Source: Fusibacter bizertensis
Lineage (GTDB): Bacteria; Bacillota; Clostridia; Peptostreptococcales; Acidaminobacteraceae
NCBI RefSeq assembly: GCF_029914245.1
Contig: NZ_JARYZI010000006.1
Location: 62,001-126,000 of the forward strand
DNA: 64,000 bases
Reading direction: 5' to 3'
The notes beneath the pieces were generated by a model, which worked only from the letters and a program-made list of their open reading frames with translations, was not told the origin of the DNA and did not search any database. Shown piece by piece: positions 37,012 to 51,128 of the stretch. Every line of letters begins with the position of its first letter. Positions within the stretch are counted from its first letter, which is position 1. Made by a program: the position numbers and the translations under genes.

Positions 37012-37323
37012 ATGTCAGGTTGGAATAAATCCAGTAAAAGCATATTACAGAACTTAGCTTTAATCTCACAAGTAGGCATTATGATGCTTGTGCCGATTTT
37101 TGGCGGTGTTTTGTTAGGTGCATTTTTGGATCGTTTCTTTAAAACTGGAGGCATATTCCTTATTATTTTTGTGCTTGTTGGTGTTGGCACTTCTTTTAGA
37201 AATTTATATATGTTATCTATCAGACAGACAAGAGATTATACTGACAGTGAAAAACCATCCACTTATGTGAATAATTATGAGAAGAAGCTTAAAGAAGAGA
37301 AGCGCGACAAAGCGCATAAATAA
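37012..37323 (+). CDS. atpZ: AtpZ-like protein of the ATP synthase operon
   Basis: This 103-residue protein has two membrane helices (about 22-40 and 45-65) joined by a tight GGVLLGAFLDRFFKTGG turn, then a charged cytoplasmic tail. Small AtpZ/AtpI-type proteins head many atp operons and have been linked to assembly or to Ca2+/Mg2+ transport; the exact role is unsettled. The ATG at 37012 follows GAGGAG; an in-frame ATG at 36997 overlaps that site. TATAAT at 36961-36966 is a plausible -10. Confidence 0.8.
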   Translation: MSGWNKSSKSILQNLALISQVGIMMLVPIFGGVLLGAFLDRFFKTGGIFLIIFVLVGVGTSFRNLYMLSIRQTRDYTDSEKPSTYVNNYEKKLKEEKRDKAHK

Positions 37324-37370
37324 ACAACAAAATGACTGAAAATTCATAATAGTGTAAACAAAAAGAGGAA

Positions 37371-37399
37371 TTATCAAAATCTTTTTTAAGTGGTATAAT
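37371..37399 (+). promoter_or_regulatory. Promoter before atpI
   Basis: TTATCA, a 17-base spacer and a perfect TATAAT. It would drive atpI and the rest of the operon independently of atpZ. Confidence 0.5.
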
Positions 37400-37439
37400 T
37401 ATGAACATGAGTAGTTAGGATGAAAGACAAGGTGAATTT

Positions 37440-37859
37440 ATGAACGCTTTAAAGCAAACAAAATGGATGGTCATTAAGTGGCTAGTGATATTGAATCTAG
37501 TATTTGTGGGACTTGGTTTTTTGTTTTTAAAAGAACCAGTAGCATTTGCACTTGGTCTGGTTTTTGGTTCTGCAATAAGCGGACTTAATTTTTTCGAACT
37601 TGCGAACACGCTGAATCGTGCTGTGAGCATGCCACCTGATAAGGCACAAGGTTTTACAACTGTAAAATATTTTATTAGATATATAGTGACAGCAGTGGTG
37701 ATATATGTCTCCATTGTCGCACCTTATATAAATGTGTTGGGTACAATCTTAGGCCTTGTAATCATCAAGATTGTCATTTTAGGGAGTAATTTGCTAAGTG
37801 ACAAGAACTATTTCAGAAATATTTTTAGAAGAAAGGAGGATGAATCTAGTGGGCAGTGA
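37440..37859 (+). CDS. atpI: ATP synthase I-chain-like membrane protein
   Basis: The 139-residue protein with four hydrophobic helices (about 12-30, 32-52, 75-93, 98-118) resembles AtpI. In Acetobacterium woodii and related systems AtpI assists assembly of the c ring. Its last 11 bases overlap the GTG start of atpB, pointing to translational coupling. GGTG lies upstream of the ATG. Confidence 0.82.
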   Translation: MNALKQTKWMVIKWLVILNLVFVGLGFLFLKEPVAFALGLVFGSAISGLNFFELANTLNRAVSMPPDKAQGFTTVKYFIRYIVTAVVIYVSIVAPYINVLGTILGLVIIKIVILGSNLLSDKNYFRNIFRRKEDESSGQ

Positions 37860-38568
37860 AGGTTTTGGACCACGTATCGTTTTTACGCTACGGGATTTAC
37901 CGTTTGTTGGTGACATACCAGTTTCAGAGACAGTGACAGTGACTTGGATGATCATATTCGTGCTTTTAGTTTTTTCAATTGTTGCAACACGCAATATGAA
38001 AAGGGAAGCAAAAGGACTTCAACTTGTCGTTGAACAAATAGTATCTGTCGTCAATAACCTCACGAAGCAAAACATGGGTGAAAGAAACTACATGTGGGCA
38101 CCATTTGTTGGAACACTTTTATTTTTTATCGGGATTTCCAACATCATTGGTTTATTAGGGTTTAGACCCCCAACTGGGGACCTCAACACAACCATGTGTT
38201 TGTCCATCACAACTTTTGTGTTGACACAGTTTTTTGGTGTTAAAAGCAAAGGACTTGGTGGGTATGGGAAAGGATTTCTTCAACCAATGCCTTTTTTATT
38301 ACCGCTTAACATCATCGGTGAGCTAGCAAATCCAGTTTCTCTTGGTTTCCGTCTTTTTGGAAATATCACTGCTGGTATTATCATTATGTCGCTTCTTTAT
38401 GGCGCACTTGGTAGTTTAACTGATTCGTTATTCGGATTGGCAGTTCCATTATTTCAAGTGGGGGTTCCTGCAGTTTTCCATATCTATTTTGATATGTTTG
38501 CGGGACTATTACAATCGTTTATTTTTACAATGTTAACAATGGTATTTATTTCAGGCGCAATGGAATAA
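37849..38568 (+). CDS. atpB: F-ATPase subunit a
   Basis: The 239-residue a subunit of F0 forms the ion half-channels. The conserved Arg-bearing helix ANPVSLGFRLFGNITAG, the GLLGFRPPTGDLN loop and the final helix MFAGLLQSFIFTMLTMVFI are seen. The GTG at 37849 is chosen because AGGAGG (37834-37839) lies 9 bases upstream; the ATG at 37840 directly abuts that site. Context with Na+-type c subunits suggests it conducts Na+. Confidence 0.93.
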   Translation: MGSEGFGPRIVFTLRDLPFVGDIPVSETVTVTWMIIFVLLVFSIVATRNMKREAKGLQLVVEQIVSVVNNLTKQNMGERNYMWAPFVGTLLFFIGISNIIGLLGFRPPTGDLNTTMCLSITTFVLTQFFGVKSKGLGGYGKGFLQPMPFLLPLNIIGELANPVSLGFRLFGNITAGIIIMSLLYGALGSLTDSLFGLAVPLFQVGVPAVFHIYFDMFAGLLQSFIFTMLTMVFISGAME

Positions 38569-38580
38569 GATACAACTTAG

Positions 38581-39144
<564 letters not shown>

Positions 39145-39175
39145 CTAATTAGGATTTTCAAAGTTTAGTAAATGA

Positions 39176-39481
<306 letters not shown>

Positions 39482-39508
39482 TTATAAGAATCAAATGGGA
39501 GGTATTTC

Positions 39509-40029
39509 ATGAGTATAGATATGGTAACCTCAAGTCTTAGATTTGGACTTGTGGAGCTAAACTGGACCTTTGTATTCCAGCTGATCAATACACTCATCCT
39601 ATTCTTGATTCTCAAAAAATTCCTTTTTGTCCCAGTTACAACTTTTATGAAAAAACGTGAAGACGAAATCAAAGATCAAATCCAGGCAGCTAAAGACCTA
39701 GATGAGGATGCGCAAAAGCTTAAAGCTCAGTATGAGTTGAAACTAACTCATGCCGATGAAGAAGGCAAAGAAATTATCAAAAAATATACGCATCGCGCTG
39801 AAAACAGAGCTTTTGAAATCGTAAAAACAGCTGAGGCAGAAGTGGATACTATGAAGCTCAATGCACATAGAGAGCTTGAGAGAGAGAGAGTTAAAGCGGT
39901 AAATGAGTTGAAGGGTCAGATTTCTGAGCTTACGATACTAGCAGCTTCAAAAGTGGTTGAAAAAGACCTAAATGAAGCAGATCACAAGGAACTTATCAAC
40001 AAGTTCATCAGTGAAGTAGGTGAGACGCA

Positions 40030-40042
<13 letters not shown>
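39509..40042 (+). CDS. atpF: F-ATPase subunit b
   Basis: The 177-residue stator subunit has one membrane helix near the N terminus (about 16-35, FVFQLINTLILFLILKKFLF) and a long charged coiled coil (about 45-150). The C terminus contacts delta. It is encoded between c and delta as usual, and its 3' end overlaps atpH by 13 bases. GGGAGG precedes the ATG. Confidence 0.94.
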
Positions 40043-42101
<2,059 letters not shown>

Positions 42102-42124
42102 GCTTCCTTATAGGAGGGATAAAC

Positions 42125-44411
<2,287 letters not shown>

Positions 44412-44422
44412 GGGGTGAACTG

Positions 44423-44833
44423 ATGGGCAAAAAATTCAAGCTTGATGTTGTTACACCTGATCGTGTTTTCTTTGAAGAAGAAACGGATATGGTGATTGTC
44501 AAAACAACAGAAGGCGACATCGGAATTTTATATGACCACGAACCTCTGGTTGCACCTCTTCGAATTGGTAGTATGCGTGTTCGAATGGAAGATCAAACTT
44601 TCAAATGGGCTGCATGTTCAGCAGGATTTCTAACTGTAAGTGGAGATCATGTTACTGTTGTTGTCGATTCGGCAGAATGGGTTGACGAAATTGACATGGA
44701 GCGTGCACTTGAAGCGAAGCGTCGTGCTGAGACACGTATCCAAGAAGGTCCTGAAAAAGGAACTGACTTAGTGAGAGCGAGAGCTGCACTTGAACGTGCG
44801 ATTAATCGTATCAAACTTAGAGAAGTACGTTAA
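44423..44833 (+). CDS. atpC: F-ATPase subunit epsilon
   Basis: The 136-residue rotor subunit has an N-terminal beta sandwich (KLDVVTPDRVFFEEETDMVIV, GDIGILYDHEPLVAPLRIG) and a C-terminal helical hairpin (DMERALEAKRRAETRI and onward) that can inhibit ATP hydrolysis. GGGGGTGA precedes the ATG. It is the last atp gene, with a terminator about 50 bases downstream. Confidence 0.95.
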   Translation: MGKKFKLDVVTPDRVFFEEETDMVIVKTTEGDIGILYDHEPLVAPLRIGSMRVRMEDQTFKWAACSAGFLTVSGDHVTVVVDSAEWVDEIDMERALEAKRRAETRIQEGPEKGTDLVRARAALERAINRIKLREVR

Positions 44834-44882
44834 TCATAACTAAGGGATCGTTTTATTAGTATTCCATATATCGACTATAAAG

Positions 44883-44918
44883 ATGAGAGTTACAGATGTA
44901 GCTCTCATTTTTTTTAGT
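44883..44918 (+). terminator. Terminator of the atp operon
   Basis: An ATGAGAG-TACA stem pairs with TGTA-CTCTCAT around a tiny loop, followed by eight T residues. Confidence 0.9.
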
Positions 44919-45189
44919 GAAAAACAAAGGCTGTAAGGACAAACATCCTCCCGCAGGATCAAAAAAGACCCAGTTTGATGGAAAAAGTGCAAATGTAAAG
45001 GAAATTTAATAAAAAAATCTCAAATAAACTTTAAAAAAAACAAAAAAGTATAGATAGTGCCCTTTTTTTTATATATAATAATAAATGACTATAAACTGTT
45101 TAAACCGGTTTACTAAATTGAGTTGTGAATAATGCAATTACTTTATATAGAGTATCACATTTTTTTCATTCACGAATAGGAGGATACTA
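44919..45189 (+). other. Leader/promoter region of murA
   Basis: About 270 bp without a gene. It holds a small ATCCT/AGGAT hairpin (44944-44959), a long A/T-rich stretch with TATAAT-like sequence near 45076-45082, and a perfect 12-bp palindrome TAAACCGGTTTA (45101-45112). No known riboswitch recognised. Confidence 0.5.
45101..45112. promoter_or_regulatory. Perfect palindrome TAAACCGGTTTA, candidate operator
   Basis: The 12-bp self-complementary site lies just downstream of a plausible -10 region and 77 bases before the murA start. Confidence 0.4.
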
Positions 45190-46452
45190 TTGGCTAAGTT
45201 ACTTGTAGAAAAAAGCGAACCACTAAGAGGTTCGGTTAAAATAAAAGGGGCAAAAAACTCTGTTTTAAAACTAATGGCAGCATCTATATTGGCTGAAGAT
45301 ACATGTACAATTGAGAGCGTTCCAGAGTTACTTGATGTGGAGGTTATGATCACTTTACTAGAAGCACTTGGTTTATCTGTGGACTACGATCGTGAAAAAG
45401 AAATTTTAGAGATTCACCCTGCTAAGGAACTTAAATGTGAGGCGCCTTATGAATTAATTCAGAAGATGAGAGCGTCTTTTTTAGTGATGGGTCCATTACT
45501 TGCGAAAAAACGTATTGCAAAAGTATCCATGCCTGGTGGTTGTGATATTGGTGCAAGACCAATTGATTTACATTTAAAAGGATTTCAAGCGCTTGGCGCA
45601 GAAGTGACACTTGGTCATGGTTATATAGAAGCAAAAGCTGAAAATGGTTTAGTTGGAAGTGAAGTATATCTCGATTTTCCTAGCGTTGGTGCAACAGAGA
45701 ATATCATGATGGCAGCGACGATGGCTAAGGGACAGACTTTAATTCAAAATGCAGCGAAAGAACCTGAGATTATAGATCTAGCTAATTTTCTAAATGAAAT
45801 GGGGGCCAATGTAAAAGGTGCTGGAACAGATACAATTCGTGTTGTAGGAGTTGAATCTCTTAAGGGTACACGTCATCAGACAATTCCTGATAGAATTATC
45901 GCTGCAACATATATGGTTGCTGCGGCACTTACTCAAGGTGATATTACCATCGAAAATGTTGTATCAAGTCACGTTAAGCCTATAACTGCAAAACTTAGAG
46001 AAATGGGTGTTACTGTAGAAGATGATGATGATAGAATTAGAGTATATACTACTGGTCCAATTAAGGCTGTTGACTTGATGACACTACCGTATCCTGGTTT
46101 TCCAACTGATGTTCAAGCACAGTTTATGGCACTTTTAGCAGTATCTGAAGGCACGAGTGTGATTACAGAGACTGTCTTTGAAAATCGTTTTAGGCATGTC
46201 GCAGAGATTAACCGTATGGGCGCAAATGTAAAAATTGAAGGCCATAGTGCCGTAATTCAAGGTGTTAAAGTATTACAAGGTGCGCAAGTAAAAGCAACTG
46301 ACTTACGCGCAGGTGCAGCACTGGTACTTTCTGGACTTATTGCTGATGGCACCACTGAAATCGATGAAATATACCATATAGATCGTGGCTATCCACAAAT
46401 CGAGAAAGATTTGGTCAGTTTAGGTGCGAGAATTAGGAGAATAGAAGATTAA
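45190..46452 (+). CDS. murA: UDP-N-acetylglucosamine 1-carboxyvinyltransferase
   Basis: This 420-residue EPSP-synthase-fold enzyme starts peptidoglycan precursor synthesis by adding enolpyruvate to UDP-GlcNAc. The catalytic Cys118 in PGGCDIGARPIDLHL is present (the fosfomycin target residue), as is KGAKNSVLKLMAA. The start is TTG at 45190, supported by AGGAGG six bases upstream. The place after the atp operon and before mreB/mbl matches Bacillus murAA, but without the intervening spoIID. Confidence 0.95.
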   Translation: MAKLLVEKSEPLRGSVKIKGAKNSVLKLMAASILAEDTCTIESVPELLDVEVMITLLEALGLSVDYDREKEILEIHPAKELKCEAPYELIQKMRASFLVMGPLLAKKRIAKVSMPGGCDIGARPIDLHLKGFQALGAEVTLGHGYIEAKAENGLVGSEVYLDFPSVGATENIMMAATMAKGQTLIQNAAKEPEIIDLANFLNEMGANVKGAGTDTIRVVGVESLKGTRHQTIPDRIIAATYMVAAALTQGDITIENVVSSHVKPITAKLREMGVTVEDDDDRIRVYTTGPIKAVDLMTLPYPGFPTDVQAQFMALLAVSEGTSVITETVFENRFRHVAEINRMGANVKIEGHSAVIQGVKVLQGAQVKATDLRAGAALVLSGLIADGTTEIDEIYHIDRGYPQIEKDLVSLGARIRRIED

Positions 46453-46465
46453 TCATATCCAAAAG

Positions 46466-46493
46466 TTGATGATGAATTGTAGTAGACTATAGT
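46466..46493 (+). promoter_or_regulatory. Possible promoter of mreB/mbl
   Basis: TTGATG, a 16-base spacer and TATAGT, shortly before the gene. Confidence 0.45.
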
Positions 46494-46512
46494 TATGGAA
46501 GGTGGAACTAGG

Positions 46513-47547
46513 ATGGGCATTTTTGGTGTTGGTGCAGAAATTGGAATAGATTTGGGTACTGCCAGTGTTTTGGTGTACATAAAAGGTAAAGGCATCGTCT
46601 TAAGAGAACCTTCGGTAGTAGCAATTGATAAAAATACGGATAGAGTACTTGCTGTAGGAAATGAAGCAAGAAAAATGCTTGGTAGAACACCTGGAAATAT
46701 CATTGCTATTAGACCCCTTAAAGATGGTGTAATCTCAGATTATGATGTTACTGAGAGAATGCTAAGATATTTTATCAATAAAACATGTGGAAAAAGAAGA
46801 CTTTTCAAACCTAAAATTATCATTTGTGTGCCTAGTGGTGTAACTGAAGTTGAAAAACGTGCAGTGTTAGATGCAACGATGGAAGCTGGTGGTGGAAAGA
46901 CTTTTCTAATAGAAGAACCTATTGCTGCAGCTATCGGAGCTGGTCTTGATATTACTAAGCCCGATGGTAATATGGTCATTGACATCGGTGGTGGTACATC
47001 TGATATAGCTGTGATTTCACTTGGCGGCATTGTCGTGAGTGCATCAATTAAAGTTGCTGGAGATAAATTTGATGAGTCTATAATCAAATATATGCGTAAA
47101 AAGCACAATTTGTTAATTGGTGAGAGAACAGCAGAAGAGCTAAAAATCAATGTGGGTACAGCATATCCAAGAACAAAAGCAATCAAGATGGATTGCCGTG
47201 GTAGAGATTTAATCACTGGACTTCCAAAAAATATATCTATTTCAAGTGAAGAAATGCTTGAAGCACTTCAAGAAGTAGTAAACGCTGTAGCAGATGCTGT
47301 TCATTCAGTCCTTGAAAAAACACCTCCAGAGTTAGCTTCTGATATCAGTTCAAGAGGTATTGTGATGACAGGTGGTGGTTCCTTATTACACGGTCTCAAC
47401 AAGCTAATTGAGAAAAGAACAGGAATTCCGACTTATATTGCAGATGATGCTGTAAGCTGTGTAGCTAAAGGTACGGGTATGAGTTTAGAACATTTGGACA
47501 TTTTAGAAAAAAATATGATGACATCTGCAAGGAAAAAATACCTTTAA
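46513..47547 (+). CDS. mbl: MreB/Mbl-family actin-like cell-shape protein
   Basis: The 344-residue bacterial actin homologue guides lateral wall synthesis. Nucleotide-binding motifs include IGIDLGTASVLVY (phosphate 1), VIDIGGGTSDIAVISLGG (phosphate 2), IIEEP-like LIEEPIAAAIGAG and GIVMTGGGSLLHGL. Assigned to the Mbl branch mainly by synteny (murA-mbl-flhO-flhP in Bacillus); mreC/D are not adjacent, which also fits Mbl. The ATG at 46513 follows GGTGG; an ATG at 46495 is in frame but lacks a ribosome site. The gene ends with a strong terminator. Confidence 0.88.
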   Translation: MGIFGVGAEIGIDLGTASVLVYIKGKGIVLREPSVVAIDKNTDRVLAVGNEARKMLGRTPGNIIAIRPLKDGVISDYDVTERMLRYFINKTCGKRRLFKPKIIICVPSGVTEVEKRAVLDATMEAGGGKTFLIEEPIAAAIGAGLDITKPDGNMVIDIGGGTSDIAVISLGGIVVSASIKVAGDKFDESIIKYMRKKHNLLIGERTAEELKINVGTAYPRTKAIKMDCRGRDLITGLPKNISISSEEMLEALQEVVNAVADAVHSVLEKTPPELASDISSRGIVMTGGGSLLHGLNKLIEKRTGIPTYIADDAVSCVAKGTGMSLEHLDILEKNMMTSARKKYL

Positions 47548-47579
47548 GAAGATTAATAGGTAATGATCATAATAAATCC

Positions 47580-47630
47580 AATAAGTTAGTTGCAATTGAA
47601 TTTTTCAGTTGTGCTAACTTATTTTTTTTG
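47580..47630 (+). terminator. Terminator after mbl
   Basis: The AATAAGTTAG/CTAACTTATT stem with inner CAATTG/CAGTTG pairing is followed by a T tract. Confidence 0.9.
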
Positions 47631-47700
47631 CCTATAATGCGATCATTCTTTAACAAAGTAAGACTTGAGATTTTGTCAGACTATTAAAAACTCATAGTGG

Positions 47701-47729
47701 TTGAATTATTTAGCTAGCTATGTTATAGT
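47701..47729 (+). promoter_or_regulatory. Promoter of nadABC
   Basis: TTGAAT, exactly 17 bases, TATAGT. The leader downstream contains an inverted repeat ATACA-AC-TGTAT (47748-47759) that could be an operator for a NAD repressor. Confidence 0.7.
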
Positions 47730-47782
47730 GAGGTTGGTTTTGTGACAATACAACTGTATATACACTAAGGGTTGAGGTGAAT

Positions 47783-48700
47783 ATGGAACAAGATTTTAAG
47801 AACATAAAAGAAGAAATACTAAAATTAAAAAGCGAAAAAAACGCAGTTATTTTGGCGCATCATTATCAAAGTATGGCGGTAAAGGAGATCTCAGATTACG
47901 TTGGTGACTCACTTGAACTGTCTAAAATAGCAGCAAATATTGACGCTAATTATGTGGTTTTTTGTGGTGTACATTTCATGGCAGAATCCGCTAAAATACT
48001 GTCACCAGAGAAACGTATTTTTTTACCAAATATCGAGGCGGGATGTCCTATGGCTGATATGGTGACGCGAGAGAAACTCGAAGAGATGAAAGCTGAATTT
48101 CCAGAAGCAAAAGTTGTCTCATATGTAAATTCTTCAGCTGAGGTTAAGTCTATTAGTGATATTTGTTGCACTTCATCAAATGCAGTGAAAATTGTGAATA
48201 GTATAGATGCAAAAGAAATCATATTTGTACCTGATCAAAATTTGGGTGCGTATGTAAGCAGTCTTTGTCCAGATAAGACAATTCATTTATGGAGAGGATT
48301 TTGCCCGACACATCATCGTGTGAGTAAGTTCGATGTGGAAAGTGTTCGTCTAAAATATCCTAATGCGAAATTATATGTTCATCCTGAATGTCGTCCAGAA
48401 GTTTTGGAGTTTGCAGACTTCATTGGTAGTACAGCTCAGATTATTAAAGCATGTGAAACAAGTGAGGAACACACTTTTATAATTGGAACTGAACAAGGTG
48501 TTGTTGATTCTTTATCTGTTGCGCTTCCTGATAAAAAATTCTATATAATGGACGCGTCAATGGTTTGTAAAAATATGAAAAGGACACGTTTGTCAGATGT
48601 ACTTTTATCGCTTAAAGAGGAGTACGGTGAGATTGAAGTTGACGAAAAAGTAGCTGTTAATGCAAGAAAAGCAATTTTTGATATGATTGAAAGGTCGTAA
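47783..48700 (+). CDS. nadA: Quinolinate synthase
   Basis: This 305-residue [4Fe-4S] enzyme condenses iminoaspartate with dihydroxyacetone phosphate to quinolinate. Hallmarks are VILAHHYQ, the GDSLELSK loop and three conserved cysteine sites (AGCPMADM, RGFCPTHHRV and the late MVCKNMKRT) that ligate the cluster. GAGGTG precedes the ATG at 47783. First gene of nadABC; nadB starts 2 bases after its stop. Confidence 0.95.
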   Translation: MEQDFKNIKEEILKLKSEKNAVILAHHYQSMAVKEISDYVGDSLELSKIAANIDANYVVFCGVHFMAESAKILSPEKRIFLPNIEAGCPMADMVTREKLEEMKAEFPEAKVVSYVNSSAEVKSISDICCTSSNAVKIVNSIDAKEIIFVPDQNLGAYVSSLCPDKTIHLWRGFCPTHHRVSKFDVESVRLKYPNAKLYVHPECRPEVLEFADFIGSTAQIIKACETSEEHTFIIGTEQGVVDSLSVALPDKKFYIMDASMVCKNMKRTRLSDVLLSLKEEYGEIEVDEKVAVNARKAIFDMIERS

Positions 48701-48702
48701 AG

Positions 48703-50172
48703 ATGAAAGAAGATCTGCAATATGATGTTATTATTATTGGTTGTGGTCTAGCGGGCATTTATTGTGCCTTAAATTTGGATGTTTCATTAAAAGTTGCACT
48801 AATTGCGGAAGGCCATATAGAGGATACCAATAGTTATTTAGCTCAAGGAGGAATCGCTGCAGCGATTTCGCCACTTGATTCTTGGCAGTGGCATTATGAA
48901 GATACCATGAGTTGTGGACATTACGAATCTGACCCTGACGCTTTGAGAAAAATGACAATGAATGCCACTTTAGAGGTTCAAAATCTTGAATCTTTAGGGG
49001 TTGTCTTTGACCATCATGACGATCAAAGTTATATGTTAGGAATGGAAGGTGCCCACCGGTTACCAAGAATTCTTAGAATCGGAGACTATACGGGTAAAGC
49101 GGTAATGGAGTCTTTGTGGCAAGTGGCTAGAAACAGAGAAAACATCCACATAATCAACCAATTTTTTGCATATGAAGTAGTTTCAAGTCCTACAAATGCT
49201 AGTCATGTTTATGGAATATACTGTGATGAACTTGTGGTTTTAAGTTCATTAACATTAGTATATGCAACTGGCGGTATGGGACATTTATACCATAGAACGA
49301 GCAATAACAAAACCGTAAATGGGGATGGCATTGCAATGGCAATTAAACAAGGTATTGTAACGCGTCAATTACCACTAATTCAGTTTCATCCAACAGTTTT
49401 TTTTAACTTAAAAGGTGATCAAGAGGGGTTTTTAATTTCTGAAGCAGTTAGGGGTGATAGCGCGCTGCTGCTCAACGAAAAAAGAGAGCGTTTTATGCGC
49501 AAATATCACTCATTATTGGAACTTGCACCGAGAGATGTTGTATCTAGTGCAATTTTAAATGAGTTATCAAAGCAATCTGAACCCAATGTATGGCTCGATG
49601 TAAGGCATATTGGTAACACTAAAATGGAAAAAAGATTTCCTACCATTTATAAGTATTGTAGGGAAAGAGGAATAAACCTTGACTATGATTTAATCCCTGT
49701 TGCACCAGGTGCACATTATTCAATGGGAGGAATTGCGGTAGATCCATTTGGAAAAACAAATATTGATGGTGTTTATGCTGTTGGTGAATGTGCAAGTACC
49801 AAAGTGCATGGCAAAAATCGCCTTGCAAGTAATTCTTTATTAGAAGCATTGGTTTTCTCAAAAATAACAGCAAAGGAAATTAGCAGAATGAAATCTAGTC
49901 ACGAAAAAGTGATTCAAATTCATTCAACTACATCAAAACAAATACCACACTATCAAGTTGAACTAAGAACACTATCAGTCTGGATGGATGAGAATATGGG
50001 AATCGTAAAAAATTATCCCGAAATAATGAGAATGAAAAAAGAAATTCAAGCTATAATTGATGAACCTGAAGAGTTTGTAAGTATTAATATAGAGGATATT
50101 AAACGTAACAATGCGCTTATTGTGATGAATGAAATGTTAACTCAAGCGTTACAGGAGAAAGAGGATGAATGA
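48703..50172 (+). CDS. nadB: L-aspartate oxidase
   Basis: The 489-residue flavoprotein oxidises L-aspartate to iminoaspartate. It has the FAD-binding DVIIIGCGLAGIYCAL, the SYLAQGGIAAA stretch, FHPTVFF, and VAPGAHYSMGGIAVD...GVYAVGECASTKVHGKNRLASNS. In anaerobes fumarate is the likely electron acceptor. It is coupled to nadA (2-base gap) and overlaps nadC by 8 bases. The C-terminal helical domain is short compared with about 530-residue homologues. Confidence 0.94.
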   Translation: MKEDLQYDVIIIGCGLAGIYCALNLDVSLKVALIAEGHIEDTNSYLAQGGIAAAISPLDSWQWHYEDTMSCGHYESDPDALRKMTMNATLEVQNLESLGVVFDHHDDQSYMLGMEGAHRLPRILRIGDYTGKAVMESLWQVARNRENIHIINQFFAYEVVSSPTNASHVYGIYCDELVVLSSLTLVYATGGMGHLYHRTSNNKTVNGDGIAMAIKQGIVTRQLPLIQFHPTVFFNLKGDQEGFLISEAVRGDSALLLNEKRERFMRKYHSLLELAPRDVVSSAILNELSKQSEPNVWLDVRHIGNTKMEKRFPTIYKYCRERGINLDYDLIPVAPGAHYSMGGIAVDPFGKTNIDGVYAVGECASTKVHGKNRLASNSLLEALVFSKITAKEISRMKSSHEKVIQIHSTTSKQIPHYQVELRTLSVWMDENMGIVKNYPEIMRMKKEIQAIIDEPEEFVSINIEDIKRNNALIVMNEMLTQALQEKEDE

Positions 50173-50998
50173 TAATTTGAAAGTAAAAGATATAATTCTT
50201 AAAGCTCTAAAAGAAGATAAAGAGACGTATGATGTGACTTCTGAATGGTTATTTGACAATCAAGAACGTTCTCGTGCAAGATTAATCGCAAAAGAAGAGG
50301 GCATTTTATCAGGTATAGATGTTTTTAAAGATGTCTTTAAAGTAATCGATGATTCTATTGTTGTGAGTAGCGCTTTGAAAGAGGGGGAATCTATAACAAA
50401 AGGTCAAGTTATTGCAGAAATAGAGGGTTCGACAAAGGGGATTTTGTATGGTGAGAGAACTGCACTTAATATACTACAAAGGATGTGTGGAATAGCCACG
50501 CTTACAAATGCATGCGTGAAAGAAGTTCAAAATACTAAAGTAAAAATCGTAGACACAAGAAAAACTGCACCTGGACTTAGGATACTTGATAAGATAGCGG
50601 TAAGGGCGGGTGGTGGTTTTAATCATCGCTTTAACTTATCAGATGGTGTACTCATAAAAGACAATCATATTAAAGCCTGCGGGAGTATTTCAGAAGCGAT
50701 TAAGCGTGTAAAAAGCCATGCGCCGCACACACTTAAAGTAGAAATTGAAGTGGAAAGTGTAAGTGAATTTTTGGAAGCGATGAATGCAAAAGCAGATATT
50801 GTCATGCTTGATAATATGACTTTAGAAGATATGAAAGAGTGTGTAAGACTTAACCAAAGTAACTGTACTTTAGAAGCTAGCGGGAACATGAAATTAGATA
50901 GGTTACACGCGGTTGCAGGTACAGGGGTGGATGTCATTTCAATAGGGGGGCTAACACATTCGGTAAAAGCGCTTGATATAAGTTTGCGATTTGAGTAA
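50165..50998 (+). CDS. nadC: Nicotinate-nucleotide pyrophosphorylase (carboxylating)
   Basis: This 277-residue quinolinate phosphoribosyltransferase makes nicotinate mononucleotide from quinolinate and PRPP. Signatures include GERTALNILQRMCGIAT, VDTRKTAPGLRILDKIAV, HRFNLSDGVLIKDNHI and the barrel end DVISIGGLTHSVKALDISL. It overlaps nadB by 8 bases. AGGAGAAAGAGG lies upstream of the ATG. Confidence 0.95.
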   Translation: MNDNLKVKDIILKALKEDKETYDVTSEWLFDNQERSRARLIAKEEGILSGIDVFKDVFKVIDDSIVVSSALKEGESITKGQVIAEIEGSTKGILYGERTALNILQRMCGIATLTNACVKEVQNTKVKIVDTRKTAPGLRILDKIAVRAGGGFNHRFNLSDGVLIKDNHIKACGSISEAIKRVKSHAPHTLKVEIEVESVSEFLEAMNAKADIVMLDNMTLEDMKECVRLNQSNCTLEASGNMKLDRLHAVAGTGVDVISIGGLTHSVKALDISLRFE

Positions 50999-51128
50999 GT
51001 TTACATTATAAAATAATTGATGTTATAATATGGTAGACTCGGATTACTTTTCGTAGCAATATGAACTATGCTTTGACATATTTGTTTCGTTCAATAATTG
51101 AGTTGAATTTGATAAATGGAGGAATGAT

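Noticed and set aside
44940-45000. A c-di-GMP or other known riboswitch in the murA leader
   Set aside because: Only a 5-bp hairpin is visible and no conserved aptamer core could be matched.
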